From the NCBI RefSeq assembly GCF_000496735.2, contig NZ_AYLO01000050.1:1-35276 (forward strand): a stretch of 35,276 nt of DNA, written 5' to 3'. The position numbers and the translations under genes were made by a program. The DNA comes from Methyloglobulus morosus KoM1. GTDB taxonomy: Bacteria; Pseudomonadota; Gammaproteobacteria; Methylococcales; Methylomonadaceae. How positions within the stretch are numbered: position 1 is the first letter of the stretch; the number at the start of each line of letters is the position of its first letter. Positions 24,947 to 34,483 of the stretch are shown here, piece after piece. The notes under the pieces are model-generated. The model was not told the origin of the DNA. It searched no databases and saw only the letters and a program-made list of their open reading frames with translations.

Positions 24947-25621
24947 TTACTGTTGGTAACGGGTTGGATCAGGAATACCCGCTTCCGCAAAGCCAATCAT
25001 TCTAAGCCGACAAGCGTCACAAACCCTACAAGCTTGGCCTTGGCTATTTGCAGAGTAACAAGAGACGGTCGGCGCATAGTCAACACCTAGTTCCACCCCC
25101 AATTTGATGATTGCGGCCTTGCTGAGGGAAATGAGTGGTGTGTGGATGGTGAAATGCTCACCCTCTGCGCCCGCTTTGGTGGCAAGGTTTGCCAGATGTT
25201 GGAAGGCGTTGATGAATTCTGGCCTACAATCAGGATAACCGGAATAGTCGATTGCATTTACGCCGATGAATATGTCCGTTATTTTTAACACTTCCGCCCA
25301 GCCCAGGGCAAAAGCAAGGAACAGGGTATTTCTGGCGGGTACGTATGTGACGGGTATGCCTTCTTCGAGTTTATCGGGTACTTGGATATTTTGGTCTGTG
25401 AGCGCTGAGCCGCCAATAGAACCCAACCCAAGATTGATGATTTTATGGTCTATTACCTGATAGAGCTTAGCTATCTCACTGGCGGCGTTAAGTTCAGCAT
25501 TATGCCGTTGTCCGTAGTCGAAACTCAGGGCATAGCAACCAAAACCTTGTTGTTTGGCAAGTGCCAACACGGTGATTGAATCTAGCCCACCTGATAAAAG
25601 AATGATGGCATTTTTGGACAT
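24947..25621 (-). CDS. queC: 7-cyano-7-deazaguanine synthase QueC
   Basis: 224 residues, normal length. It converts 7-carboxy-7-deazaguanine and ammonia to preQ0 using ATP, a cytoplasmic step of queuosine tRNA modification. The N-terminal PP-loop is LLSGGLDS (8-15, residues around D14). The C-terminal zinc site is C188, C198, C201 and C204. [21 protein letters not shown] is the substrate-binding block. It starts 5 bp after the queE stop, so the two consecutive pathway enzymes are co-expressed. It is the last protein gene of the ruv-tol-que run. Confidence 0.95.
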   Translation of the reverse strand: MSKNAIILLSGGLDSITVLALAKQQGFGCYALSFDYGQRHNAELNAASEIAKLYQVIDHKIINLGLGSIGGSALTDQNIQVPDKLEEGIPVTYVPARNTLFLAFALGWAEVLKITDIFIGVNAIDYSGYPDCRPEFINAFQHLANLATKAGAEGEHFTIHTPLISLSKAAIIKLGVELGVDYAPTVSCYSANSQGQACRVCDACRLRMIGFAEAGIPDPTRYQQ

Positions 25622-25626
25622 AGGGG

Positions 25627-26268
25627 TTATTTACCTCGGGCATCATCCCAAAGCAATTTATGGAGCTGAATTTGGAATCGCACAGGCAATTTGTCCTGTA
25701 GTATTTTATCCGCCAATTCGGTTGGATTTTGCTGTCCCATGACGGGCGAAAACAATATTTCGCAGCGGTCGGCCAGTTGATATTCAGACAATATCCGTTT
25801 TGACCAGGTGTAATCTTCGTCATTGCCGATGACGAATTTGACTTGGTCATTCTTGTTCAAGTGCCGGATATTTGAGAACAGATTCCTGCTTAATTCGCCA
25901 GAACTGGGGGTTTTGATATCCATTACTTTGACGGCTCGACTATCCACCCCTGAAATATCCAATGCACCGCTGGTTTCAAGCGAGACAACGTAACCTAGGT
26001 CAAGCAGCTTGGTCATCAATTCCAGGCACGTAGGTTGTGCGAGCGGTTCCCCACCCGTGACCGTTATATAACGTGAGCCAAAACTTTCGACTTCTGCAAT
26101 GATGTCACTGATTGACTTTTTCTGGCCGCCCGTGAACGCGTATTCGGTATCACAATAACCGCATCGTAACGGGCAACCTGTCAGCCTGATGAAAACGGTG
26201 GGAATGCCGACGGTATTGGATTCCCCTTGTAAAGAAAAAAAAATTTCCGTTATTCGTACTGAGTTCAC
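25627..26268 (-). CDS. queE: 7-carboxy-7-deazaguanine synthase QueE
   Basis: 213 residues. Radical SAM enzyme that rearranges 6-carboxytetrahydropterin to 7-carboxy-7-deazaguanine, the substrate of QueC. The iron-sulfur cluster cysteines are C32, C36 and C39 ([10 protein letters not shown]), and SLQGES near residue 12 and [11 protein letters not shown] are further family signatures. Translation starts at a GTG (26268), two bases after the cpoB stop codon, so it is coupled to the Tol-Pal genes. QueD and FolE for the earlier steps are not in the window. Confidence 0.95.
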   Translation of the reverse strand: MNSVRITEIFFSLQGESNTVGIPTVFIRLTGCPLRCGYCDTEYAFTGGQKKSISDIIAEVESFGSRYITVTGGEPLAQPTCLELMTKLLDLGYVVSLETSGALDISGVDSRAVKVMDIKTPSSGELSRNLFSNIRHLNKNDQVKFVIGNDEDYTWSKRILSEYQLADRCEILFSPVMGQQNPTELADKILQDKLPVRFQIQLHKLLWDDARGK

Positions 26269-26270
26269 AG

Positions 26271-27179
26271 TCAGGGTGCGGCTTTTTCAAGGACCAGTAG
26301 TTTTTTTTGCGCCAATGCCGCAGCTTTTGAAGTTGGAAATTCAGTGCTGACTCGAGTCAATATTTCACGAGCCTTAGTTGGGTTTTTTTCTTCCATTTCG
26401 ATATAACCCAGTTTTAACAAGGCATCTGGAACTTTCGCCGAGTTGGGGTGGTTTTCAATGACCGCGTTAAATGCTTTTCGTGCGGCAGAGTTATCCAAGT
26501 TGACACGGTACGCTTCGCCCAACCAATATTCGGCATTGCTCGCGTAAGCGCTTCCGGGGTGGTTGGTGATGTAAGCGTTGAACCCAGTTATGGCTTGATC
26601 GGTGTGGCCATTTCTAAGGTCGTCATAAGCTTGTTGGTATTCCATTTTTTCAGCTTCAGGTACTTGCGCCGATCCTGCGTCAGCTGATGTTGCAGGACTT
26701 GCCGCCTGTGCCGAAGTTGCTGAAACGCTTTTGCCAGTAGAACCAGGAGGGGTATCTTGGGCCTGGCTGGAATGGGTTGGCTGATCGGTGGCCGCTGGGG
26801 CTGGAGGGACAACTGCACCTGAGTCTGCCGATGTTGCTGAATCGACTGGTTTTTCTGACAATGGTTGGGAGGTGTCGGACTTATTTTCAATCGTTTGTAT
26901 ACGGTCGTCAAAATCCTTATACATCGTCTTTTGCTGTTTCTTCAACTCTTCTATTAGAAACGTTTGCTCTTCAACCTTACCCGTCAGTTGCTGCACTTCG
27001 GCTTGCATTTGATCTATCCGCTTCATCATATCGTAGGTTGTTGTCAATGAGGCGGCTGGATTGGGAACATTCGCAACCGGATTGGCCGCTACGCCAGCAC
27101 TTTCGTCTACAACCGGCGGCAACTCAGCACAAGCGGCGCTGCAAGCACAGAGCAAAAATAATACAATGCGCGTCCTCAT
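26271..27179 (-). CDS. cpoB: Cell division coordinator CpoB (YbgF)
   Basis: 302 residues from the ATG at 27179, which sits 8 bases after AGAGG; GTG and TTG codons immediately upstream are poorer choices. The signal peptide ends near ACA (about residue 18). A coiled-coil (QMQAEVQQLTGKVEEQ, with LIEELKKQQKTM) drives trimerisation. A long low-complexity Ala/Ser/Pro linker follows, and a TPR domain from about 180 starts with EKMEYQQAYDDLRNGHTDQAI. CpoB is periplasmic, binds TolA and PBP1B, and coordinates peptidoglycan synthesis with outer-membrane constriction. It lies directly after pal. Confidence 0.92.
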   Translation of the reverse strand: MRTRIVLFLLCACSAACAELPPVVDESAGVAANPVANVPNPAASLTTTYDMMKRIDQMQAEVQQLTGKVEEQTFLIEELKKQQKTMYKDFDDRIQTIENKSDTSQPLSEKPVDSATSADSGAVVPPAPAATDQPTHSSQAQDTPPGSTGKSVSATSAQAASPATSADAGSAQVPEAEKMEYQQAYDDLRNGHTDQAITGFNAYITNHPGSAYASNAEYWLGEAYRVNLDNSAARKAFNAVIENHPNSAKVPDALLKLGYIEMEEKNPTKAREILTRVSTEFPTSKAAALAQKKLLVLEKAAP

Positions 27180-27185
27180 CAACAC

Positions 27186-27746
27186 TTACCTCTGATAAGA
27201 CAATTCAACACGGCGATTGCGTTCGTAAGCCGTTTCGTCACTGCCCATAACGGCAGGTTTTTCTTCGCCATAACTGACCAACGTCAATTGCCCATCAGAA
27301 GCGCCTTGCGCTTTCAATAGGGCGGCTACTGCTTTGGCACGTTGATCGCCCAGGGCAATATTATATTCCGGCGATCCGCGTTCGTCCGCATGACCTTCCA
27401 GCGTCAATTTTTGGTTTGGGTGGGCCGCCAAGTATCGGGCATGGGCGTTGATGACTACAATAAAATCGGGTTGGACTTCGCTGCTGTCGTAGACGAAATA
27501 AATGGTACTCCTGGACAACGGGTTGTTGGGGTCGCTGAATTCAGGGCCGAGGAAGGCGTTATTGCCTGTTACCCCAGTATAACCTGGGCCTGCCATACCC
27601 GTTAATCCGCTGGTCGAAGCGTCATTGATGCCGCTAGCGGCATTTTGTCCAGCATTGCTTAGGTCATCTGTCGGTTCGTCTTCACTACAACCGGATAAGG
27701 CCAATACAGCGACCAATACAATCATCAATATGTTGTTAATTTTCAT
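27186..27746 (-). CDS. pal: Peptidoglycan-associated lipoprotein Pal
   Basis: 186 residues. The signal peptide ends in the lipobox LSGC, so C20 is the acylated residue, a substrate for Lnt. The C-terminal OmpA-like domain has the peptidoglycan-binding signature LEGHADERGSPEYNIALGDQRA. Pal anchors the outer membrane to the cell wall and is the partner of TolB. AAGGAA precedes the ATG at 27746. The linker (about 21-85) is longer and more Gly/Asn-rich than in E. coli. Confidence 0.95.
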   Translation of the reverse strand: MKINNILMIVLVAVLALSGCSEDEPTDDLSNAGQNAASGINDASTSGLTGMAGPGYTGVTGNNAFLGPEFSDPNNPLSRSTIYFVYDSSEVQPDFIVVINAHARYLAAHPNQKLTLEGHADERGSPEYNIALGDQRAKAVAALLKAQGASDGQLTLVSYGEEKPAVMGSDETAYERNRRVELSYQR

Positions 27747-27792
27747 AAAAATTCCTTAGATTAATTTCTGACTACTGTGGATGTTTGCCGAG

Positions 27793-29058
27793 TTAGGGTG
27801 ACCATGCTGGTTCACGTACCCCACCATTACTGAAACCAAGCCTTTGTTGCATTTTACCATCTAACGACACGGCGGATAAGTAAGCCGTGCCGCCTTTTTT
27901 GGCGGCATAAATAACCATTGCCCCGTTTGGTGCAAAGCTGGGCGATTCGTCAGCAGGGCCAGAGGTAATGACATTGATTGAGCGACTTCCGACATCCATC
28001 ACGCCAATGCGGTAATCACCGCCATTGCCATGCACCATCGCGATGCTTTTCCCGTCCGGGGAAAAACTGGCGCGGGCGTTATAATCGCCTGAAAATGTGA
28101 TCCGTTTTTCTCCGCTACCCGAACTTGAGACCATATAAAGTTGTGGTTTGCCGCCACGATCTGATGTAAACACAATGTTGCTGCCGTCGGGTGACCAGAC
28201 CGGTTCAGTGTCAATCGAATAGCTTTTCGTCAACTTGTTTAACGCGCCCGTATTAAGGTTAAGCGTATAAATATCTGGGCTACCATCTTTGGATAAGGTC
28301 AAAGCCAGTTTGGTGCCGTCAGGCGACCAAGTCGGAGATCCATTGATGCCTGGGAATTCTGCCACCCGTTTCCGCTCTCCCGTTGCCAATATTTGCACGT
28401 AAATTGCGGCAGTCTTTCGCTCAAATGACACGTAAGCGATCCTGCTTTTATCGGGCGACCAGGACGGCGACATCAAAGGTTCTTGTGATGTCGCGATAGT
28501 TTGTGGGTTAAAGCCGTCCGTATCCGCGATTTGGAGCTGGCTTTGCTGGTTGTTGTTGGTCACATAAGCGATCCGACCGCTAAATGCGCCTTTTTTGCCC
28601 GTCAGTTTTTCAAAGATCATGTCGCTAATTTGATGTGCTGTCCTACGCAAATCGGCGGCAGAGGAATTCATCTGGTAGCCCAATAATTGACCGCTTTTCA
28701 GTACATCCAGCAATTGGAATTGCACGCTGTATTGGCCGCCAGCGCCACCACCAACCTGGCCCACGACCAGATAGTTCTGGTTTAATGCTTGCCATTCCGG
28801 GAAGTTGACCGCAGATGCCGAACTCGGCCTGCTTTGCATGTACTGTTCCGCAAGCATTTTGAAATAGCCGCTACGTGCCAGGTCAGCATTTATAACCGCA
28901 CTGATATCAACCGGCGTACCCGATGAGGCAAACGGCACGATGGCGACGGGTATGCCATTGTCGGCGCTCTCGGTGATGTCGATAGTCAGTTCGGCACGGC
29001 AAAGCGGCGAAACTACAGCTATCAAGCCTAGTATCAGGGTTTTTTTAAGGAAATTCAC
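27793..29058 (-). CDS. tolB: Tol-Pal system beta-propeller protein TolB
   Basis: 421 residues starting at a GTG (29058) behind GAGGTAG. The signal peptide ends near CRA (about residue 22). The N-terminal domain leads to a six-bladed propeller with repeated motifs of the form [47 protein letters not shown] and [12 protein letters not shown]. TolB is periplasmic, binds Pal and TolA, and relays the pull of the TolQRA motor to Pal. It is separated from tolA by 107 bases and from pal by 46 bases. Confidence 0.95.
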   Translation of the reverse strand: MNFLKKTLILGLIAVVSPLCRAELTIDITESADNGIPVAIVPFASSGTPVDISAVINADLARSGYFKMLAEQYMQSRPSSASAVNFPEWQALNQNYLVVGQVGGGAGGQYSVQFQLLDVLKSGQLLGYQMNSSAADLRRTAHQISDMIFEKLTGKKGAFSGRIAYVTNNNQQSQLQIADTDGFNPQTIATSQEPLMSPSWSPDKSRIAYVSFERKTAAIYVQILATGERKRVAEFPGINGSPTWSPDGTKLALTLSKDGSPDIYTLNLNTGALNKLTKSYSIDTEPVWSPDGSNIVFTSDRGGKPQLYMVSSSGSGEKRITFSGDYNARASFSPDGKSIAMVHGNGGDYRIGVMDVGSRSINVITSGPADESPSFAPNGAMVIYAAKKGGTAYLSAVSLDGKMQQRLGFSNGGVREPAWSP

Positions 29059-29165
29059 GTTTCTACCTCGTCAAGCCTACGTTTTAACTAATTATGGTGT
29101 CACCATTTTACTTTTCTTATCTTAACATATCATGAATATCAATGAGATATTAATAGTATCTCATC

Positions 29166-30572
29166 CTAATTCGCATTAAATGTAAAAGAGATTGCCCGAA
29201 ATTCTTTGAGTAGCGTTTTGTCGCTTGGGACAGGTAAAGGCGATGCCCGTTCAATCGCATTTTCAACTGAACGGGTAAAAATATCGTTGCCATTGCAATT
29301 AACGGTAGAGTCCATCACCGTACCATCCGAGGAAAGCCTTATTCTCACGCTGCAACTGGAACCTGATGAACCGGGTGGTGCGACCCAAGTCCTTTTGACT
29401 TTTGCTTTAATAAGTCCTTTATATTTTTCGATTTCTGCTGCGTTCGAAGCGGCTTGTGCGACAGCTTCCGCTTTCGCATTTTCAGCGGCCTCGGCCTCAA
29501 GTTTGGCTTTTTCTTCGGCGGCTAGTGCGGCCATTCGTTTTGCTTCGGCCTTTGCTTTCGCTGCCGCTTCTTCTTTGGCTAAGGCAGCGGCTTCCGCCTT
29601 GGCTTCGGCAGCAGCCTGTTTTTTGGCTTCCGCTTCTGCAGCCTTTTTGGCCTCGGCTTTGGCTTGTGCCGATTTCAATTTGGCCTCTGCTTTTGCCTCA
29701 GCAGCCGCCTTCGCCTTTGCATCTGCCGCCGCTTGTTTCTTGGCTTCCGCTTCTGCCGCCTTTTTGGCCTCGGTTTTGGTTTGCGCTGCCTTCAATTTGG
29801 CCTCTGCCTCCGCTTTTGCCTCAGCAGCTTTGGATTTTGCGTCCGCCGCCGCTCGTTTTTTGGCTTCCGCTTCGGCGGCTTTTTTAGCTTCGGCCTTGGC
29901 TTGGGCGGCAGCTTCCGCCTTTGCTTCCGCAGCGGCTTTGGCCTTCTCCTCGGTGGCTGCTTGTCTTTTGGCTTCCGCTTCGGCGGCTTTTTTAGCTTCG
30001 GCCTTGGCTTGGGCGGCAGCCTCCGCCCTTGCTTCTGCAGCGGCTTTGGCCTTTTCCTCGGCGGCTGCTTGTTTTTTGGCTTCCGCTTCGGCGGTCTTTT
30101 TGGCCTCGGCTTTGGCTTCTGCAGTAACGGCTGCTTTCATTTTGGCTTCCGCTTTAGCCTTGGCTTCAGCAGCAGCTTCAGCAATCGCTTTTTGGGCTTC
30201 TTCCTTTTTAGCTGCAGCGAGTTTGGTGGCCTCTAATTTTTTTGCTGCCTCAGCTTCACGTTTTGCTGCTTCGGCTTGAGCTTTTAGTTTTTCAGCTTCT
30301 TGTTCCTTAAGAAGTTGGGCTTCTTGGTTTGCTGTATTCTCGGTTAATTGTTGTTGCTTTGTTTCTTTTGGCGTGACCGTCGGCTTTACACTGGATTTTG
30401 CTTTTGAAGCCGATTTACTTTGCACGACTGTCGCGTGAATGATATCCGCATCCGGCTGCATTAATTCGGCTTTCGGTTTAAATAAAGCGCTTAAGGCAAA
30501 TAAACCCAGCAAAGTCAGATGCAGTGCCAAGGCGTATAGGAATGCCCGGGTAAGCTTTTTTTGACTATCCAT
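29166..30572 (-). CDS. tolA: Cell envelope integrity protein TolA with expanded Ala/Lys/Glu repeat domain
   Basis: 468 residues, longer than E. coli TolA (about 420). One N-terminal transmembrane helix (about 10-30) anchors it in the inner membrane beside TolQ and TolR. A very long helix (about 75-370) of AEAKKAAEAEAK-type repeats spans the periplasm. The C-terminal domain (about 375-468) contains VAPPGSSGSSCSVRIRL and ends ISFTFNAN, a TonB/TolA-like fold that contacts TolB and Pal. It starts 7 bp after the tolR stop. The repeats are nearly identical at DNA level in places, so length variation by slippage is likely. Confidence 0.93.
   Translation of the reverse strand: MDSQKKLTRAFLYALALHLTLLGLFALSALFKPKAELMQPDADIIHATVVQSKSASKAKSSVKPTVTPKETKQQQLTENTANQEAQLLKEQEAEKLKAQAEAAKREAEAAKKLEATKLAAAKKEEAQKAIAEAAAEAKAKAEAKMKAAVTAEAKAEAKKTAEAEAKKQAAAEEKAKAAAEARAEAAAQAKAEAKKAAEAEAKRQAATEEKAKAAAEAKAEAAAQAKAEAKKAAEAEAKKRAAADAKSKAAEAKAEAEAKLKAAQTKTEAKKAAEAEAKKQAAADAKAKAAAEAKAEAKLKSAQAKAEAKKAAEAEAKKQAAAEAKAEAAALAKEEAAAKAKAEAKRMAALAAEEKAKLEAEAAENAKAEAVAQAASNAAEIEKYKGLIKAKVKRTWVAPPGSSGSSCSVRIRLSSDGTVMDSTVNCNGNDIFTRSVENAIERASPLPVPSDKTLLKEFRAISFTFNAN
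29623..30120 (-). repeat. In-frame tandem repeats within tolA
   Basis: The plus-strand sequence TTGGCTTCCGC recurs at 29623, 29740, 29860, 29968 and 30076. The intervals are 117, 120, 108 and 108 bases, all multiples of three, giving units of 36-40 residues. The units starting at 29860 and 29968 are almost identical over about 100 bases. Confidence 0.85.
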
Positions 30573-30579
30573 TTATATC

Positions 30580-31011
30580 TTATTGGCCGTCATCCGATTT
30601 GGTCATTAGCCCCACGTTGGGTATGCCTGCATTTTTAAGTGATGCCATCACAGTGACCACAGCACCGTAATCAACGCTTTTATCGGCATTAATCAATACT
30701 TGAGGGTTTTTGTTATTGGCTAATACGGCTTCAACCCTGGCATTGATGTCTTCCGGCTGAACAAGGTCATCGGTTACGCCATCGGCATTGATATAGTGTT
30801 TGCCGTCTTTTTTGATGGAAATGACAATCGGCGGCTTACCGCCTTCTTTCTGCTCGACATTGGCAGATTCGGCTTTCGGTAAGTCTACTTCTACGCCCGT
30901 TTGCAGCATGGGTGTCGTAATCATGAAGATAATCAACAACACCAAGGTCACGTCGATATAAGGGACGACATTGATTTCCCCCATGGGTTTCCTGCGCTTA
31001 TTTTTTCTCAT
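30580..31011 (-). CDS. tolR: Tol-Pal motor subunit TolR
   Basis: 143 residues of the ExbD/TolR family. A single transmembrane helix (about 17-37) contains the proton-carrying aspartate D20 (VPYIDVTLVLLIIF). The periplasmic domain follows and ends NAGIPNVGLMTK. It forms the proton-driven motor with TolQ that energises TolA. The start overlaps the tolQ stop by 4 bases (ATGA), so synthesis is coupled. Confidence 0.95.
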   Translation of the reverse strand: MRKNKRRKPMGEINVVPYIDVTLVLLIIFMITTPMLQTGVEVDLPKAESANVEQKEGGKPPIVISIKKDGKHYINADGVTDDLVQPEDINARVEAVLANNKNPQVLINADKSVDYGAVVTVMASLKNAGIPNVGLMTKSDDGQ

Positions 31012-31685
31012 TTCATGTGTGCCTGTCTTTGTAATAAGACCACGAATTCTTCGACGAATAACTCGTATCGCCCAGTGAGGCTATCCAAACGCGAAGAAAA
31101 ACGGTTATAGGCAATCACCGCAGGGATCGCCGCAAACAAACCAATTGCCGTTGCGATCAGGGCTTCCGCAATACCCGGCGCGACTTGCGCCAAAGTTGCC
31201 TGTTTGACTGTGCTTAAGGACATGAAAGAATTCATGATGCCCCATACCGTTCCAAACAGGCCGATGTAAGGGCTGATGGAGCCTACGGTTGCCAGGAACG
31301 GCAAGTGTTGGTCGAGGCGGTCAAGCTCCCGCGACAATTCGATCCGCATGGCGCGTTGGGCGCTTTCCACCTGCACCATCGGCTCGACATTGCCCGCTTG
31401 CCGCATCCGGGAGAATTCCTTGTAACCTGCCAAGAATATTTTCTCGATGCCTTCCGGTTCAAAATCCTTGGCGGACAATTTACGGAACAAGTCGGCCAAG
31501 GCCACGCCAGACCAGAATTCTTCTTCAAATTCGTCAGTGATTTCAATCGCCCTTCCTAGCTCCTTACGCTTGGAAAAGATAAACGTCCACGATGCCACGG
31601 ATGCCGCAACCAGCAGCAACATGACGAATTGGACGACAAAGCTGGCTTCCAGTATCAAATGGAAAATGGATAAATCAGTATTCAT
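31008..31685 (-). CDS. tolQ: Tol-Pal motor subunit TolQ
   Basis: 225 residues of the MotA/TolQ/ExbB family. Three transmembrane helices lie at about 15-37, 132-155 and 168-190. The conserved segment SISPYIGLFGTVWGIMNSF and the following AEALIATAIGLFAAIPAVIAYN form the proton path with TolR D20. The ATG at 31685 overlaps the ybgC stop by 4 bases, and the tolQ stop overlaps the tolR start. Confidence 0.95.
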   Translation of the reverse strand: MNTDLSIFHLILEASFVVQFVMLLLVAASVASWTFIFSKRKELGRAIEITDEFEEEFWSGVALADLFRKLSAKDFEPEGIEKIFLAGYKEFSRMRQAGNVEPMVQVESAQRAMRIELSRELDRLDQHLPFLATVGSISPYIGLFGTVWGIMNSFMSLSTVKQATLAQVAPGIAEALIATAIGLFAAIPAVIAYNRFSSRLDSLTGRYELFVEEFVVLLQRQAHMK

Positions 31686-32083
31686 GCGCTAAATGCTCTA
31701 ATTAAATGGTCGGGAATGGCTTTGGGTTTCATTGTGTTTATATCCAGACAGGCAATGCGGACATCCGCTGTCACTAAAAGTTGCTCATCATGGGTGATTA
31801 ATTGGGCAAATTCAAGGCTGGCTTTTTTTAGCTGGTTAATTTCAGCAGAAACTTGCAATAATTGGTTGAAGCGGGCTGGTTTGCGGTATTCGACCTGTAA
31901 TGACCGCACCGCAAAGACGATACCGTCATTCGTCATCAGTTCGTCTTGCTCAAAGCCTTCCGTCCTGAGCAATTCTGTCCTCGCCCGTTCCATATACTTC
32001 AAATAATTGGCGTAAAACACCACGCCACCTGCGTCGGTGTCTTCGTAATAAACCCGAATCGGCCAAACAAAAGGTTTATTCAA
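31682..32083 (-). CDS. ybgC: Acyl-CoA thioesterase YbgC
   Basis: About 133 residues from a TTG at 32083, which puts the start at the same distance from the catalytic motif as in E. coli and has GGTGA just upstream. A GTG at 32107 (141 residues) is the alternative. The hotdog-fold signature is [26 protein letters not shown], containing the catalytic aspartate. It hydrolyses acyl-CoA thioesters and is found next to tol genes across proteobacteria, with an unclear link to envelope function. The start overlaps the ruvB stop by 8 bases. The stop overlaps the tolQ start. Confidence 0.92.
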   Translation of the reverse strand: MNKPFVWPIRVYYEDTDAGGVVFYANYLKYMERARTELLRTEGFEQDELMTNDGIVFAVRSLQVEYRKPARFNQLLQVSAEINQLKKASLEFAQLITHDEQLLVTADVRIACLDINTMKPKAIPDHLIRAFSA

Positions 32084-33110
32084 ACAGGTCACCAGACAAG
32101 CCGACACTTTTGGGTACTTTCAGGCCGAAATGCAAATACGCTTGCTGCGTCACCACGCGTCCTCGCGGTGTACGCATGATAAAGCCTTGCTGCAAGAGAT
32201 AGGGTTCCAAAACGTCTTCAATCGTACCGCGCTCTTCATTAATTGCGGCAGACAAGGTGTCAAGGCCAACAGGGCCGCCGGAGAAATTGTCTATCATCGC
32301 CATCAACAGTTTACGGTCCAGGGCATCAAAACCGTTAGTATCCACACGCAACATGTCCAGGGCCTGAACAGAAATAATGTCGTTTATAACGCCGTTTGCC
32401 TTAACTTCGGCATAATCCCGTACCCGGCGCAGCAAGCGGTTGGCGATACGTGGCGTACCCCGCGAACGGCGGGCAATTTCATAGGCACCCTGCGGTTCTA
32501 TGTGGATGCCCAAAACCTTGGCCGAACGGGTAACGATGCTGGCAAGTTCATCAATCGTATAGAATTCCAGTCGTTGGACGATACCGAAACGATCCCGTAA
32601 CGGCGATGTCAGCAGGCCTGCCCTTGTTGTTGCACCCACCAACGTAAACGGCGGCAAGTCCAGCTTGATCGAGCGGGCCGCAGGGCCTTCGCCGATCATC
32701 AAATCCAGTTGGTAATCTTCCATCGCAGGATACAGGATTTCTTCAACGGCTGGACTTAAGCGGTGGATTTCATCAATAAACAGCACATCGTGGGTTTCAA
32801 GATTGGTCAGCAAAGCCGCCAAATCCCCCGCTTTTTCCAGCACCGGCCCCGAAGTTTGTCGAATGTTAACACACATTTCCGTGGCGATGATATTGGCCAA
32901 CGTGGTTTTTCCCAGCCCAGGCGGGCCGAAAATCAGGACGTGATCCAGGGCTTCCCGCCGTGCCGTCGCCGCCTGGATGAAGATTTCCATTTGGGTACGC
33001 AGTTCTTGCTGGCCGATATATTCAGCCAACCGCTTAGGGCGAATGGCACGGTCTTGCCTTTCTTCGTCGGGTTGGCTTAAGCCACTGATGATGCGGTCGG
33101 ATTCAATCAC
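32076..33110 (-). CDS. ruvB: Holliday junction branch migration helicase RuvB
   Basis: 344 residues, normal length. AAA+ ATPase motor of RuvAB: Walker A GPPGLGKT (62-69), Walker B LFIDEIH (D113), sensor 1 [10 protein letters not shown], an arginine-finger block RDRFG and a winged-helix C-terminus with [11 protein letters not shown]. It forms hexameric rings that pump DNA through the RuvA-bound junction. The gene overlaps ybgC and is separated from ruvA by 95 bases containing a truncated REP-like sequence. Confidence 0.96.
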   Translation of the reverse strand: MIESDRIISGLSQPDEERQDRAIRPKRLAEYIGQQELRTQMEIFIQAATARREALDHVLIFGPPGLGKTTLANIIATEMCVNIRQTSGPVLEKAGDLAALLTNLETHDVLFIDEIHRLSPAVEEILYPAMEDYQLDLMIGEGPAARSIKLDLPPFTLVGATTRAGLLTSPLRDRFGIVQRLEFYTIDELASIVTRSAKVLGIHIEPQGAYEIARRSRGTPRIANRLLRRVRDYAEVKANGVINDIISVQALDMLRVDTNGFDALDRKLLMAMIDNFSGGPVGLDTLSAAINEERGTIEDVLEPYLLQQGFIMRTPRGRVVTQQAYLHFGLKVPKSVGLSGDLFE

Positions 33111-33148
33111 TAATTTGTCTTAATGGATGCAATTATTCTGCAGTGGCA

Positions 33149-33170
33149 CCGTTCGTCCTGTCGAAGGGCA
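33149..33170 (+). repeat. Truncated REP-like sequence
   Basis: CCGTTCGTCCTGTCGAAGG matches the repeat at 33845 except that six bases in the middle (GAGCGT) are missing. It lies between ruvA and ruvB. Confidence 0.5.
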
Positions 33171-33205
33171 AGCACGGCATTTTTTAAATCATGTCGATTT
33201 TAGCC

Positions 33206-33814
33206 CTATTTCACCGCGCCTTGTAACGCCAACCGGATAATCTCTTCGCAGGTTTTACCTTCGACGGCAATATTTTGCACCATTTTACCAGCATCCAAGG
33301 GTTTATAGCCTAATGAACATAAGGCGCTAATGGCTTCCTGCTTGGGATTTGAAATGGATAGCGACATCGTAGAACTGACTAATTCGTGATTACCTACCGA
33401 TGAATCCCCCAAATCCGGCAAGCGGTCGCGCATTTCGATCACCAGTCGTTCGGCGGTTTTTTTGCCTACCCCCGGCAAACGCACTAACGATTGCGTGTCG
33501 TTGTTATAAATGCAGCGATGAAATTCCTCGGCGGTTTGGCCGGACAATATCGTCAGCGCCAGCTTGGGGCCGACACCGTTCACCTTAATCAAGGTCCGGA
33601 ACATCGTCCGGTCGGCTTCGGTGGAAAAGCCAAACAGGATGTGTGCGTCTTCCCGTACGACCAGATGGGTGTGCAACAGGATTTCTGTGCCGATGGCGGG
33701 CAGGTTATAGAACGTGGTCATCGGCGCTTCCACCTCGTAACCTACGCCTTGCACGTCCAGTAACAATAAGGGCGGGGCTTTATGGATGAGTTTTCCGCGT
33801 AAAAAGCCAATCAT
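33206..33814 (-). CDS. ruvA: Holliday junction branch migration protein RuvA
   Basis: 202 residues from the ATG at 33814, giving the family start MIGFLRGKL; the frame is open to 33841 but the extra nine residues are not typical. Domain I is an OB fold. Domain II has two helix-hairpin-helix motifs (GVGPKLALTILSG and LPGVGKKTAERLVIE). Domain III (from about 150) binds RuvB. RuvA tetramers hold the four-way junction open for RuvB. The ribosome site is weak. Confidence 0.95.
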   Translation of the reverse strand: MIGFLRGKLIHKAPPLLLLDVQGVGYEVEAPMTTFYNLPAIGTEILLHTHLVVREDAHILFGFSTEADRTMFRTLIKVNGVGPKLALTILSGQTAEEFHRCIYNNDTQSLVRLPGVGKKTAERLVIEMRDRLPDLGDSSVGNHELVSSTMSLSISNPKQEAISALCSLGYKPLDAGKMVQNIAVEGKTCEEIIRLALQGAVK

Positions 33815-33844
33815 AAGATTACTAAATTTAGGGCTTTCCAAAAA

Positions 33845-33946
33845 ACCGTTCGTCCTGAGCGTGTCGAAGGATGAATGTTTTTTTGGAAATCAGTAAAACA
33901 AATATCAGTAGCTCGTCCATGCTTCGACAAGCTCAGCACGAACGGG
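33845..33946. repeat. Inverted pair of REP-like elements between ruvA and ruvC
   Basis: CCGTTCGTCCTGAGCGTGTC (from 33845) continuing to GAAGGATGAA, and about 40 bases later its near inverse CATGCTTCGACAAGCTCAGC to ACGAACGGG (33918-33946). This TTCGTGCTGAGCTTGTCGAA-like wording is a widely dispersed bacterial intergenic repeat. The pair could fold into a large hairpin in the ruvC-ruvA transcript. Confidence 0.75.
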
Positions 33947-33977
33947 CTTATTAACTTATTGGCCAATTTTGTTACGT

Positions 33978-34475
33978 TCATTTACCCAATCCTTTCTGCA
34001 AACGCAGTGCGGTTTGTTGGTAATGGGCATGGCACAGGCAAATGCCCAGCGCATCGCTCGCGTCGATTTGTAATTCGCCCTGGATGTTCAACAATATTTT
34101 CACCATGTGTTGGACTTGTGATTTTGCCGCGTTGCCCTTACCAACCACGGCTTGCTTGACCTGCTTGGCGGAATACTCGAACACCGGCAAACCCGCCGCC
34201 TGCACCGCGCAAATCGCCGCCCCGCGCGCCTGCCCCAATTTTAATGCGGAATCCGCATTGATGTGCATAAACACCTGTTCAATGGCCATTTGCTCAGGCT
34301 GATAGCGCTCCACCACTTCCAATAAACCTTTGAATATCTGTTTCAGCCGATCAGGAAAATACTCCGCCGTCACCCGAATACTGCCGCTGGCGATGTATTG
34401 AAAACCGCGCGGCGATTCTTCAATCACGCCGTAACCAGTCAATCGTGAGCCGGGGTCTATGCCTAATATTCGCAT
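33978..34475 (-). CDS. ruvC: Holliday junction resolvase RuvC
   Basis: 165 residues. All four catalytic acids are at the E. coli positions: D7 (LGIDPGSRLTGYG), E66 (MAIEQVF), D138 and D141 (IDASDALGICLCHAH). RuvC is a dimeric endonuclease that cuts Holliday junctions symmetrically, guided by RuvAB. It is the first gene of the ruv-tol-que run in this window. Its upstream gap holds a REP-like inverted pair, and yebC, often found next to ruvC, is absent. Confidence 0.96.
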   Translation of the reverse strand: MRILGIDPGSRLTGYGVIEESPRGFQYIASGSIRVTAEYFPDRLKQIFKGLLEVVERYQPEQMAIEQVFMHINADSALKLGQARGAAICAVQAAGLPVFEYSAKQVKQAVVGKGNAAKSQVQHMVKILLNIQGELQIDASDALGICLCHAHYQQTALRLQKGLGK

Positions 34476-34483
34476 TAATCATT

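Noticed and set aside
29206-30279. 357-codon open frame on the plus strand opposite tolA
   Set aside because: It is a by-product of the Ala/Lys/Glu-rich repeats of tolA, has low-complexity Ala/Ser/Phe content and lacks any domain.
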